DNA of 64,000 nt from CAZSWS01 sp964610765 (GTDB lineage Bacteria; Bacteroidota; Bacteroidia; Bacteroidales; Tannerellaceae): assembly GCA_964610765.1 (NCBI GenBank), contig CAZSWS010000001.1, forward strand, positions 1 through 64,000, written 5' to 3'. How positions within the stretch are numbered: the stretch's first letter is position 1; each line of letters begins with the position of its first letter. A program made the position numbers and the translations under genes. Positions 52,877 to 62,358 of this stretch are shown here, in pieces. A model generated the notes under the pieces. The model was given only the letters and a program-made list of their open reading frames with translations. It was not told the origin of the DNA and did not search any database.

Positions 52877-54592
52877 ATGAAAATACAACAAAATAATCGC
52901 TTCATACGTAATCTAACTCTCCTCTTACTTCTTCTTTTCATGGGAAGCAACTTGACGATTGCTCAACAAAAAGACAATACATTTGAAGTAAGTAAGAACC
53001 TGGAAATATTCAACGCCTTAGTCAAAGAGTTGGAAATGTTCTATGTGGATACTGTCAATGTGGAACAAACGATTAAACGAGGCATTAATTCCATGCTGAA
53101 TGGGATAGACCCCTACACAGAGTACATTCCGGAGCAAGACATGGATTATTTGAAAATGATTGCCACCGGTGAATATGGAGGCATCGGTGCATATATACGT
53201 CAACGGGACAACGGCGTAGTTATTATGGAACCCATTCCTAACTCTCCGGCCGTTGAAGCCGGACTAAAGGCTGGAGATGTATTTTTAATGATAGATACAG
53301 TAGATGTAACCAAGTCATCTAGCGATAAGGTTAGTGAGCTATTGAAAGGTGTACCCAACAGTAAAGTACGTATAAAGATTAGTCGACCAGGAGAAAAGAA
53401 ACCAATGGAGTTTGAATTTCTTCGCAAAGCTGTCACAACCGACCAAGTTCCCTATTACGGAGTGCGTGGAGATGGCGTTGGATATATTTACTTATCAAGT
53501 TTTACAGACAAAAGTGGATTGGAGGTTAAAAAAGCCTTTGAAGACCTGAAGAAAAATAAGAACATTAAATCGCTCATTTTAGACTTACGTGGAAATGGTG
53601 GTGGTGTGTTGGAAGCATCTGTTCAGATTGTCAATCTCTTTACTCCAAAAGGGAAAGAGGTTGTTTCGACAAAAAGTAAGATAAAACAATGGGATCGCAT
53701 CTACCGAAACACATCCGAACCTATCGACACGGTGATGCCCATTGCTGTATTAATAGATGGAGGAACTGCTTCATCCGCAGAAATTGTTTCCGGTGCTTTG
53801 CAAGACTTAGATCGCGCAGTACTCATTGGTGAACGCTCTTATGGAAAAGGGCTAATTCAAAGCACGCGTGACCTGCCTTATGAAGGGAAGCTAAAAGTTA
53901 CTATCAGCCGATACTATATACCTAGTGGACGTTGCATCCAACAATTAGATTACTCACACAGGAATGAAGATGGCACAGCCTCAGTTGTTCCAGACAGTTT
54001 GACCAACGTTTATTACACCTCGAAAGGGCGTCCTGTGCGTGATGGAGGGGGTATTCGACCTGATATAGAATTGGAGGAAGACAAAAAACCCACCTTGATG
54101 TATTATATGATGATGGATGCAGATTATGTGGTTTTTGACTTTATTACCGAATGGGTTAGAAAACACCCAACCATTGCTCAACCGGAAGAATTTGTTTTAT
54201 CTGATGAAGATTATACGGAGTTTTGTGCTTATGCAAAAGAAAAGAATTTCACGTATGACCGCCAAAGCTCAAGAGTATTGAAAAACCTCAAAGATATAGC
54301 TGAGATTGAAGGGTTTTGGCTTGAAAGTGATTCAGTATTATTCAAACAGTTAGAAGAAAAATTCACCCCGAACCTAGATCGAGCTCTTCAACAACACAGT
54401 AAGGAAATAAAGAAGTTACTATCAAGCGAGATTTTAAAACGTTACTACTATCAACGAGGAAGTCTTATTGAGGCACTCAAGGACGACAAAGTACTAGATA
54501 AAGCTATTGAAGTATTATCTGACAAAGAACAGTATGCCAAAGCTTTCAACTTCCCCGAAACGACCGACAAGCGTACCGCCTCTATTAAATAA
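52877..54592 (+). CDS. S41-family C-terminal processing peptidase with PDZ domain
   Basis: A 571-residue exported protein with a signal peptide (LLLLLLFMGSNLTIAQQ). The PDZ domain covers about 95-175 (YGGIGAYIRQRDNGVVIMEPI), the peptidase core about 190-390 with catalytic Ser in DGGTASSAEIVSGAL and Lys in ERSYGKGLIQS. A long helical C-terminal extension (about 420-571) is typical of Bacteroidetes CtpA. It trims periplasmic proteins. A strong terminator follows at 54615-54647. Confidence 0.94.
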   Translation: MKIQQNNRFIRNLTLLLLLLFMGSNLTIAQQKDNTFEVSKNLEIFNALVKELEMFYVDTVNVEQTIKRGINSMLNGIDPYTEYIPEQDMDYLKMIATGEYGGIGAYIRQRDNGVVIMEPIPNSPAVEAGLKAGDVFLMIDTVDVTKSSSDKVSELLKGVPNSKVRIKISRPGEKKPMEFEFLRKAVTTDQVPYYGVRGDGVGYIYLSSFTDKSGLEVKKAFEDLKKNKNIKSLILDLRGNGGGVLEASVQIVNLFTPKGKEVVSTKSKIKQWDRIYRNTSEPIDTVMPIAVLIDGGTASSAEIVSGALQDLDRAVLIGERSYGKGLIQSTRDLPYEGKLKVTISRYYIPSGRCIQQLDYSHRNEDGTASVVPDSLTNVYYTSKGRPVRDGGGIRPDIELEEDKKPTLMYYMMMDADYVVFDFITEWVRKHPTIAQPEEFVLSDEDYTEFCAYAKEKNFTYDRQSSRVLKNLKDIAEIEGFWLESDSVLFKQLEEKFTPNLDRALQQHSKEIKKLLSSEILKRYYYQRGSLIEALKDDKVLDKAIEVLSDKEQYAKAFNFPETTDKRTASIK

Positions 54593-54614
54593 AAAAACAA
54601 AATACACCTATCCC

Positions 54615-54650
54615 AAAAGCCTACTATAGACCTTATAGTAGGCTTTTTTA
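54615..54650 (+). terminator. Intrinsic terminator of the S41 peptidase gene
   Basis: AAAAGCCTACTATA (54615-54628) pairs with TATAGTAGGCTTTT (54634-54647), 14 bp with a 5-nt loop, followed by T's, 22 bp after the stop. Confidence 0.9.
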
Positions 54651-54755
54651 TTATCTCTATGTTTATACTACACAAGAGGTAAACATAGAGAATCATAAAG
54701 TAACGACTTCTGATTATCTATCCGCAAATAAGTAGGTATTCGTTTTTAGCATGAG

Positions 54756-54790
54756 GTCAAGAGTCTGCGCGATGCAGGCTCTTGTTTTTT
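54756..54790 (+). repeat. 34-bp direct repeat copy 1: orphan terminator-like hairpin
   Basis: Contains CAAGAG-t-CTGC-gcgat-GCAG-g-CTCTTG followed by a T-run. It is identical over 34 bp to 61194-61227. No gene ends just before it; the S41 peptidase already has its own terminator 110 bp upstream, so this copy appears orphaned. Confidence 0.85.
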
Positions 54791-54885
54791 ACTCATTATC
54801 TAATATTTAATTATTAGAGTCTTTAATATAGAACTGTAATGTAGATTAAGATGCATTATTTTAGCTACTTTTATTATCTCCTTAT

Positions 54886-54945
54886 ATCAAAGATGCTATT
54901 ATTGAAATGATTAACCATCAAAAAAGATATTTATACTAAGGAGAT
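54886..54945. promoter_or_regulatory. Inverted repeat ATCTCCTTA...TAAGGAGAT upstream of the cassette
   Basis: Two perfect 9-bp arms at 54886-54894 and 54937-54945 with a 42-bp spacing, 70-129 bp upstream of the DUF6067-like start. It might be a regulator site or an mRNA structure. Coincidence is possible in AT-rich DNA. Confidence 0.3.
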
Positions 54946-55014
54946 TGAAAAAAAATATGCTCGACCTTAATTAATGAAAACGATAAAGACTAATTACCTA
55001 TTTAATTAAACAAT

Positions 55015-58011
55015 ATGAAGAAGCACTTAGTAGCATTATTCTCCTTTTTTTTACTCATAAGTTGCATAGGTACAAAATCTATCAACAAAGATGGTAATAG
55101 CAAATACGAAAGTTTTTCACCGGATGGGATACCTTTTACTATCGCATCTGACCCTTGGGTAGCTGACATGTTTGGGAATCACCGTGCGGTTATTAAATTA
55201 GACAAACTTGATTCAAAAGCAGCTCTTGCTGACTTACCTTGGCGTAGAGCTGACTTGAGACCAGATGAGAAAAAAATTCTGGTAGTCGACGCTCATACTG
55301 GCGAAGAAGTTAAAAATGTTATTGTCAGAGAGCTAACATCAGAAAGAGGCCGTATTTTATTTGAACCTGCTAATTCACAAGAGTATTATATTTACTACTT
55401 ACCGTATAAGTTTAGAAGAAACTGGGATGATGCACGCTATGGAAAACCTTGGAATGACTACCTACCCCCTTTATATGAAGCAGATGAATCTTGGAAAGCA
55501 TCTTTATCTGAAGATATGACCACGTTTCCAAAAGCCAAAGTTCTACGATTTGAAAGCCGAACACGCTTTGATTATCTCACGGCAATGGGAGTTGTTGCTA
55601 CTCAAGAAGAAACCGATGCTATGAAGGAGAAATACCCTGAAAATCCGGTTGTTTTTACAGAAGACAGGGCTTTTCCTATAAAATTAGATTATAGTCTGCC
55701 TGTTAAGTGGATTAAACAAGGTGCTTCTGACAATTTCAGTGGAATAGCTCTGCGCAATGAATATTACGTTTGGCAAATAGGAATATGGGCAGCTCATCAG
55801 CATGTTCAGAATATCAAATTAAAGTTTAGTGATTTGACGAATGGAAGCAGTATTATAGCGAGCAATGAAATCACATGCTTTAATCAAGAAGGAGTCAACT
55901 GGGATGGTAAAGAAATAAATTTCAATATTGACGTTGCTAAAAATAATATTCAAGCATTATGGTGCGGCGTACAGATTCCTGAAAATGCCCAAACCGGAAA
56001 ATACTCCGGGACTGTCACTTTGACTGCAGATGGTATTTCTCCACGAACAATCAACGTAAACATCCATGTTGAAAACAAAGTCTTAGCAGACAAAGGAGAC
56101 GGAGAACTTTGGCGTCATGCAAGACTAAGATGGCTAAATTCAAGAATAGGTGAAGATAATTTACCGGTAGAGCCATACAATGCAATGAGCGTTGTTGATA
56201 ATGAAGTAATAGCAACCGGCAAACATCTTCAAGTGGAAAAAAACGGGCTACCAAAATCCATTCTTATCAACGAACAAGAAGTATTGTCCTCTCCTATAAG
56301 TTTCATTGTTGTAACTGAACAAAGAGAAATAATTTTCAATGCTGACAACCTTAAAATCACTAAGGAGGCAGATGGCTTAGTAAGATGGGAAAGTTCTTCC
56401 ACACAAGAAGAAGTCAATTTTATTTGCTCAGCATACATGGAATATGATGGCTATATCAGATATAACTTAAAAGTATCTTCCAATAAATCCATTCCTGTAA
56501 AAGATATAAGATTAGTGACTGAATATAGTCCTTATGTATCTGAATACTTCATGGGAGTAGGATTTAAAGGAGGGTGTTGCCCAAGTCAACACCACTGGGA
56601 CTGGAAAGGCCCTTGGGATAGTTACTGGATGGGAAATGCAAAGGCCGGAATGCATGTAGAGTACAGAGGAGGCAGCTATCATGGCCCCCTTATCAATGAT
56701 TATAAACCAGCTCCTCCTCAAGTATGGGCAAATGATGGTAAAGGCAGTATTTCTGTATCCGGAGCAAAGCAAAAACAAGCAAAGGTTATTGCCAGTACAG
56801 GTAGTTCACTTATATCGCCAACAGAAAAAGATTTTGAGTTTGCTCTTTTACTTACACCTCTCAAGGACCTTAACCCTTCTAAGCATTTTTCAGAGAGATA
56901 TCATCATGCAAAGCCTGATGGATTTGAAAAAGCTGCAAAAGAAGGGGCTAATATCTATAATTTACATCACGCTCAAATTTTGAATCCGGTAATCAATTAC
57001 CCGTTCATCGTTCGTGACTCACTTATTCAGTTCATTCAAAACCAACATCAACATGACCGCAAAGTAAAGATATACTATACAGTACGTGAACTGACAAATT
57101 ATACGGAAGAAATTTATGCATTAAAAAGCATGAACCATGAAATATTTGCTCCCGGAGTAGGTTATGGCATTCCTTGGCTTTGCGAACATTTAGTTGATAA
57201 TTACAAACCCGCATGGTATACTGAACTAGCCAACGAAACTTCTGATGCAGCTTTGGTTCTCAGTGGATTCTCACGTTGGATAAATTATTACTTGGAAGGT
57301 CTGCGATGGATGATAGAAAACTATGATATAGATGGTATTTATCTGGATGATGTCTCATTTGATAGAACTGTGATGAAACGTATGCGTAAAATCATGAGTC
57401 AGTATAAAGATTCTCCACTTATTGATTTACACTCAAACACCGGATATTCAATAGGACCGGCCAATCAATATACTGATTTCTTCCCGTATGTAGACCGCTT
57501 ATGGTTTGGCGAAAGTTTTAAATATAATGATATGATGCCCGATGAATGGTTCGTTACATTTTCAGGAATACCTTTTGGTGTCATGAGCGAAATGCTACAA
57601 GATGGAGGTAACCGATTCTTAGGAATGATATATGGAACTACAGCCCGACACTCATATGGGAACTATTCACCAATACCAGTATGGGCCTTATGGAAAGATT
57701 TTGGAATAGAAGATGCAGAAATGCTTGGCTATTGGGATGAAAAATGTCCTATAAAAACGACAGATGACTTAGTAAAAGCAACTGCATACGTTAAAAAGGA
57801 CAAAGTTCTTATTTCTATTGCTAACTTTGATAAAAAAGACACAGATATCAAGCTAACCATTGATTGGGAATCATTAGGCATGTCTCCGGCTGATGTACAT
57901 ATTGAAGCTCCTTTTGTACAAGATTTCCAAGAGAAAAGAGAATTTAAAGTGGGTGAAGCTATACCTGTGAAAAGTAAAGAAGGTTGGCTATTAATACTAT
58001 CAAGAAAATAA
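55015..58011 (+). CDS. DUF6067-like glycoside hydrolase, lipoprotein
   Basis: A 998-residue lipoprotein (lipobox LISC; Cys about residue 17). The N-terminal half is made of beta domains (FSGIALRNEYYVWQIGIWAAH and VQIPENAQTGKYSGTVTL). The C-terminal half (about 630-920) looks like a TIM-barrel glycosidase with VKIYYTVRELTNY, NYDIDGIYLDDVSFDR (about 770-785, acidic pair at DD) and DLHSNTGYS. This order matches the DUF6067 glycoside-hydrolase-like family. The substrate is unknown. The next gene starts 4 bp later, so they form one cassette. Confidence 0.85.
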   Translation: MKKHLVALFSFFLLISCIGTKSINKDGNSKYESFSPDGIPFTIASDPWVADMFGNHRAVIKLDKLDSKAALADLPWRRADLRPDEKKILVVDAHTGEEVKNVIVRELTSERGRILFEPANSQEYYIYYLPYKFRRNWDDARYGKPWNDYLPPLYEADESWKASLSEDMTTFPKAKVLRFESRTRFDYLTAMGVVATQEETDAMKEKYPENPVVFTEDRAFPIKLDYSLPVKWIKQGASDNFSGIALRNEYYVWQIGIWAAHQHVQNIKLKFSDLTNGSSIIASNEITCFNQEGVNWDGKEINFNIDVAKNNIQALWCGVQIPENAQTGKYSGTVTLTADGISPRTINVNIHVENKVLADKGDGELWRHARLRWLNSRIGEDNLPVEPYNAMSVVDNEVIATGKHLQVEKNGLPKSILINEQEVLSSPISFIVVTEQREIIFNADNLKITKEADGLVRWESSSTQEEVNFICSAYMEYDGYIRYNLKVSSNKSIPVKDIRLVTEYSPYVSEYFMGVGFKGGCCPSQHHWDWKGPWDSYWMGNAKAGMHVEYRGGSYHGPLINDYKPAPPQVWANDGKGSISVSGAKQKQAKVIASTGSSLISPTEKDFEFALLLTPLKDLNPSKHFSERYHHAKPDGFEKAAKEGANIYNLHHAQILNPVINYPFIVRDSLIQFIQNQHQHDRKVKIYYTVRELTNYTEEIYALKSMNHEIFAPGVGYGIPWLCEHLVDNYKPAWYTELANETSDAALVLSGFSRWINYYLEGLRWMIENYDIDGIYLDDVSFDRTVMKRMRKIMSQYKDSPLIDLHSNTGYSIGPANQYTDFFPYVDRLWFGESFKYNDMMPDEWFVTFSGIPFGVMSEMLQDGGNRFLGMIYGTTARHSYGNYSPIPVWALWKDFGIEDAEMLGYWDEKCPIKTTDDLVKATAYVKKDKVLISIANFDKKDTDIKLTIDWESLGMSPADVHIEAPFVQDFQEKREFKVGEAIPVKSKEGWLLILSRK

Positions 58012-58015
58012 AATC

Positions 58016-61000
58016 ATGAAATACTTTGTACTGTTTTTAACTTTGTTATTTAGTCTTCATCCTGCTTTTGGACAAAAGGCAGAGGTAAGGGAGACCGAGC
58101 ACAAGATGTCAACATATGGATTTCACGATCCAAACCCGGTGCCTATCCCTAGTAATGCATATTATCCATATTTCCGTTTTGATGGATTTTCTATTGATAA
58201 AGTAGATCAAAACTGGAAAGTCATTGAGCTTGAAAATGACTATATCAAAGTGAATATCTTTCCGGAAATCGGTGGAAAGGTCTGGGGAGCTATTGACAAG
58301 GTGAATAACAAAGAGTTTATCTATAATAACAATGTAGTAAAATTCAGAGATATAGCCATGCGTGGACCTTGGGTATCGGGAGGTATTGAATTTAACTTTG
58401 GTATCATTGGCCATGCTCCCACTTCGGCTACTCCGGTTGATTATTTTACGACTGTAAAGCCGGATGGTAGCGTCAGTTGTTATATATCTTCTTTCGAATT
58501 TATCACTCGCACCACCTGGACTGTAGAAATAAATTTACCTAAAGACAAAGCTTATTTTTCCACTAAAACCACTTGGTTTAATAATTCTTCGATTGACCAA
58601 CCTTACTACCAATGGATGAATGCCGGATATAAAGCATTGGGAAATGCTGAACTCTGTTATCCGGGCACTAACCTCATTAGCCACGGAGGGGATCTTTATT
58701 CTTTTCCTATTGACGAAAAAGGACGTGACATATCTTGGTATAATAATTTAGATTTTGGTGGAAGCAAATCATATCATGTACTTGGAAAGTACAATGATTT
58801 CTACGGAATTTTCTGGCATGATGATAATCATGGTTCAATACATCATTCTGACTACGACGAAAAACTAGGCATGAAAATTTTCACATGGAGTTTAGCTCGC
58901 CAAGGCTCTATTTGGGAAGACTTACTGACTGACAATGACGGTCAGTATATAGAGCTACAGTCCGGTCGTATGTATAATCAGCCCGGAACGGTCAGTGCAA
59001 AAACACCATTCAAACATACTGCATTCCAACCCGGCCAAACAGACTCATGGAATGAATACTGGTATCCTGTAGCCGACACGAAAGGTATAGTCAAAGCAAG
59101 CCGGATTGGAGCATTAAATGTGAAACGGGAAAAAGAGTTTTTAGAACTTTACTTTTCTCCTTTAAGTGACTTATCTACCTCTATACAAATTTATGTTGAT
59201 AATGAACAAGTGAAAGAAGAAACGGTTGATTTTAAGACTTTACAGGTTTGGAAAAAGTCCTTACCTCTAACTCCATCAATCACTAACGGAAAACTTAAGA
59301 TAGTCATAGGCGACAACGACCTTGTATATTCAGAAGCGGAAGAAGATAATATTATGAATCGTCCCATGATTGCTCCTAGTGATTTTGATTGGAATTCAGC
59401 TTACGGACTTTACCTAAGTGGAGAGCAGTTAATGAATCAACATATATATGACAAAGCCGAGGAAGACTTGAAAAATTCTTTATCAAAAGACCAGTTCTTT
59501 CTTCCTGCAATTACTCGCTTAGCCTCTCTATATTATCAATTAGGTCGTTATAACGAATCATTAGACTTATGCCGTAGGGGATTATCTATTAATGCTTATG
59601 ATGGAAATATCAACTACATTTATGGACTAAACAACATGGTACTAGGTCATTTCACGGATGCAAAAGATGGTTTCTCTGTGGCAACTTACGATTTATCCAT
59701 GCGCACTGCGGCCTACGCTAAATTGGCAGGCATTTTCATTCGTGAGAAAGAGTGGAAGAAAGGCATTCACTATGCTCAGAAAAGTCTTCAATTCAATAAC
59801 GAAAATTTAGAGGCTCTACACGAGCTGCTTGTATGTTACCGTCACACAGACCAGCTTGATGAGTTTTCCAAACTATATAATGAACTTATAGCAATATTAC
59901 CACTAGACCATTTCACTCGCTATGAAGGATATAAATATGGTAACAAAATCAATACTCAAGACTCTTTTGCTGCTTTAATAAGAAATGAACTTCCTGAAGA
60001 AACTTATATGGAGCTAGCCTGTTGGTATGAATCCATTGGCTGTTTCGACGATGCCATAGAATTACTCTCTATGGTACCTAAATATCCTATAGCAGGCTAT
60101 CACAAAGCATATTTACTTCATCTGAATGGGAATAAGGCAGAGGCAATAGCACTTGTTAAGGAATCAAACGAACTTTCACCTGAAGGTGTTTTCCCATTTC
60201 GTCCAGAAAGCACACAAGCATTAGCTTGGTCGCATGAGGTAAGTCCATCCTGGAAAACGGCATATTATCAGGCAATGCTTTGGCATCATTTAGAAAACAA
60301 GAACAAAGCCATTGAACTGCTAAAAGTTGAAGAACAATCGGATTATATGCCTTTCTACCTATACAGAGCCTCCTTAAAAGCAACTAAAGACCGACTCGAT
60401 GATTTAAAAAAGGCAGAGGGTTTGGATAAAAGCTGGAGAGTTGGACAAGAACTTATCAAATACTATATGGAAATCAATGCATGGGAAGATGCCTATAATA
60501 CAGCTAAAGCATATTATAAACAGTATCCTGATAATTACATTATAGGCTTACAATATGCAAAAGCTTTAAGTGAGACCAAAAGGTATGATGCATGTATTTC
60601 TCTATTATCAAAAATGACTGTTCTACCCAACGAAGGTGCGTATGCTGGAAGAGGCTTATATAGAGATGCTAATTTATACAAAGCGATTGAACTCTTAAAG
60701 AAAAAGAAATATCGCTCATCTATTGCTTCCATACACGACTCTAAAGAATGGAAAGAAAACTTAGGAGTTGGAAAGCCTTATGATGAATTGATTGACTATC
60801 GTTTAGAAGATTTTATGGAAGCAATGGCTTCTGATCCTCAAAAAGCAAAAGAGCTTTATGAAAAAATAGCTAAAGCTTATGATGAAAACAAAGGCATAGC
60901 ATCAACAGACTTGCTCACTGCTATAGCCCTAAAGAAAATAGGCAAAAAAGAAGTAGCTGATAAATGGGTGGAAAAATGGGAGAAAGACTATCCAAACAAT

Positions 61001-61168
61001 CCCATGATTCAATGGAGTGTTTCTATATACAAGGGAGAAAACAAAAAGCACTCACTTGAAACCGGAAAAACAAACGATGAAGAGACACCCTGGGAAAAAA
61101 CAGCCACAGATTATAATTTAAATCTTATTTACAGATTATTTCAATCGATAGATATAGTTATTGATTAA
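58016..61168 (+). CDS. DUF5107 domain protein with C-terminal TPR repeats
   Basis: A 1050-residue exported protein (signal ending PAFGQ, residue 20). DUF5107 covers about 25-380: YPYFRFDGFSIDKVDQNWKVIELEND, split here by FPEIGGKVWGAIDK and YQWMNAGYKALGNAELCYPG, resembling an aldose-epimerase-like beta-sandwich. From about 460 on, TPR-type helical repeats dominate (AYGLYLSGEQLMNQHIYDKAEEDL, LASLYYQLGRYNESLDLCRRG in parts). The combination is common in Bacteroidetes and is thought to act in glycan handling. It ends 26 bp before a terminator that is itself a repeat. Confidence 0.86.
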   Translation: MKYFVLFLTLLFSLHPAFGQKAEVRETEHKMSTYGFHDPNPVPIPSNAYYPYFRFDGFSIDKVDQNWKVIELENDYIKVNIFPEIGGKVWGAIDKVNNKEFIYNNNVVKFRDIAMRGPWVSGGIEFNFGIIGHAPTSATPVDYFTTVKPDGSVSCYISSFEFITRTTWTVEINLPKDKAYFSTKTTWFNNSSIDQPYYQWMNAGYKALGNAELCYPGTNLISHGGDLYSFPIDEKGRDISWYNNLDFGGSKSYHVLGKYNDFYGIFWHDDNHGSIHHSDYDEKLGMKIFTWSLARQGSIWEDLLTDNDGQYIELQSGRMYNQPGTVSAKTPFKHTAFQPGQTDSWNEYWYPVADTKGIVKASRIGALNVKREKEFLELYFSPLSDLSTSIQIYVDNEQVKEETVDFKTLQVWKKSLPLTPSITNGKLKIVIGDNDLVYSEAEEDNIMNRPMIAPSDFDWNSAYGLYLSGEQLMNQHIYDKAEEDLKNSLSKDQFFLPAITRLASLYYQLGRYNESLDLCRRGLSINAYDGNINYIYGLNNMVLGHFTDAKDGFSVATYDLSMRTAAYAKLAGIFIREKEWKKGIHYAQKSLQFNNENLEALHELLVCYRHTDQLDEFSKLYNELIAILPLDHFTRYEGYKYGNKINTQDSFAALIRNELPEETYMELACWYESIGCFDDAIELLSMVPKYPIAGYHKAYLLHLNGNKAEAIALVKESNELSPEGVFPFRPESTQALAWSHEVSPSWKTAYYQAMLWHHLENKNKAIELLKVEEQSDYMPFYLYRASLKATKDRLDDLKKAEGLDKSWRVGQELIKYYMEINAWEDAYNTAKAYYKQYPDNYIIGLQYAKALSETKRYDACISLLSKMTVLPNEGAYAGRGLYRDANLYKAIELLKKKKYRSSIASIHDSKEWKENLGVGKPYDELIDYRLEDFMEAMASDPQKAKELYEKIAKAYDENKGIASTDLLTAIALKKIGKKEVADKWVEKWEKDYPNNPMIQWSVSIYKGENKKHSLETGKTNDEETPWEKTATDYNLNLIYRLFQSIDIVID

Positions 61169-61193
61169 CAATCTATCGTTTACCTAGTGTGAT

Positions 61194-61228
61194 GTCAAGA
61201 GTCTGCGCGATGCAGGCTCTTGTTTTTA
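61194..61228 (+). terminator. Terminator of the cassette, copy 2 of the 34-bp direct repeat
   Basis: The hairpin CAAGAG-t-CTGC-gcgat-GCAG-g-CTCTTG with T-run lies 26 bp after the DUF5107 gene stop. The 34-bp sequence is identical to 54756-54789. Confidence 0.85.
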
Positions 61229-61236
61229 TTGATAAC

Positions 61237-62358
61237 TTAGTAATGGATATGCAATACAGCTATTTCTGAACAAGTGCCGACACGAACGGGAGGATAGGCA
61301 CTACCTGTCCCACTAGACACATAGAATTGAGTGTTTCCTTTGCGGTGAAGTCCATAGATGAAGTCATATACCAATTGGAGTCGCCAGTTATTGGGCCACA
61401 GCTGCCCGGCATGCGTATGTCCATGAATGCCTAAATCAATTTTATTCATCAGCATTTCATGTATAGCTGCCGGTTGATGGTCGGCTACGATTACAGGTTT
61501 TTCTTTTTCAACACCTTGCAATAAGTGATGTAACGATTTACGTGCTTTATTAATATAGTCATCTCGTCCTACCAAATAAAATGCTCCATTGGGCGAAACG
61601 ATTGAATCAACCAATAAGGTTATTCCTTCTATTTCTTTCAACCATTTCTTTTTAGCATGTATGCTAGCTCTATACTCATGATTGCCTAAAATAGCATAAA
61701 CTCCTAATGGGGCGTGTAGTTTACTCAGTAGCTGAGGTGCATTAGCCCGATTAGCAAAGCGCAATTCATAATCGACTATATCACCGTTTAACACCATCAA
61801 ATCAGCCCCTTGCGAATTTGCTAAGTCCACATACTTGGTCAATGTTTGCTCCCCTATCAACTCACCAATATGAAGATCTGTCATCATTAGTAGTTTTATA
61901 CTATCCGTTGGAGCATGTTGTTTGGATAAGTCAACATATACATGTGTTACAACCGGATTCAACACACAATAATAACCATAACCCAACAGTGCAAATACAA
62001 CCAGTAGTATTCCTCCAAAAACAATTGCCTGAATACGTTTAAGCTTTAATATCAATTGTGAAGAAAACAAGGAAAACTTCTTATTCAAAAAGCGTATTAA
62101 CTCAACCAGCAATAACAGAAAAGTAATATAGATAGTCGCAATATACCAGGTATTACAAACACCCAAGATAAGAACCAACCAATTATCCGGCAGATAAGAA
62201 TAAAAGAAAAAGCCGGTAAAAAACAATATGAGTTCTAAAGCCACAAAGACATAAAGGGAGATGCGTTGTTTTTTCTTAGGCAACATTTTTCGCCCTCGAA
62301 CAACGATGAAAGCATTTAATAAAATCTGTCCAAATATTGAAGTGAAAAATACGCGCAT
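61237..62358 (-). CDS. Membrane-anchored metallophosphoesterase, paralogue 2
   Basis: A 373-residue protein with four hydrophobic helices in the first 145 residues and a calcineurin-like phosphoesterase domain behind: LLMMTDLHIGE, VLNGDIVD, ILGNHEYRASIH, VADHQPAA and GIHGHTHAGQLW. All metal-binding residues are present, as in YkuE-type enzymes of lipid or nucleotide metabolism. Its ATG overlaps the stop of the paralogue upstream by one base, indicating translational coupling. Confidence 0.9.
   Translation of the reverse strand: MRVFFTSIFGQILLNAFIVVRGRKMLPKKKQRISLYVFVALELILFFTGFFFYSYLPDNWLVLILGVCNTWYIATIYITFLLLLVELIRFLNKKFSLFSSQLILKLKRIQAIVFGGILLVVFALLGYGYYCVLNPVVTHVYVDLSKQHAPTDSIKLLMMTDLHIGELIGEQTLTKYVDLANSQGADLMVLNGDIVDYELRFANRANAPQLLSKLHAPLGVYAILGNHEYRASIHAKKKWLKEIEGITLLVDSIVSPNGAFYLVGRDDYINKARKSLHHLLQGVEKEKPVIVADHQPAAIHEMLMNKIDLGIHGHTHAGQLWPNNWRLQLVYDFIYGLHRKGNTQFYVSSGTGSAYPPVRVGTCSEIAVLHIHY

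Larger units (their letters stand above)
54593..55014. other. 422-bp intergenic region upstream of the DUF6067-DUF5107 cassette
   Basis: No gene was recognised. It holds the S41 terminator, the first copy of the 34-bp terminator repeat (54756-54789), and an inverted repeat ATCTCCTTA (54886-54894) / TAAGGAGAT (54937-54945). No complete TAnnTTTG box was found before the cassette. Confidence 0.5.

Noticed and set aside
54756..61228. Direct repeat as attachment site of an integrative element
   Set aside because: No integrase or mobility gene lies between the copies, and the repeat is itself a terminator hairpin; recombination at terminators explains it better.
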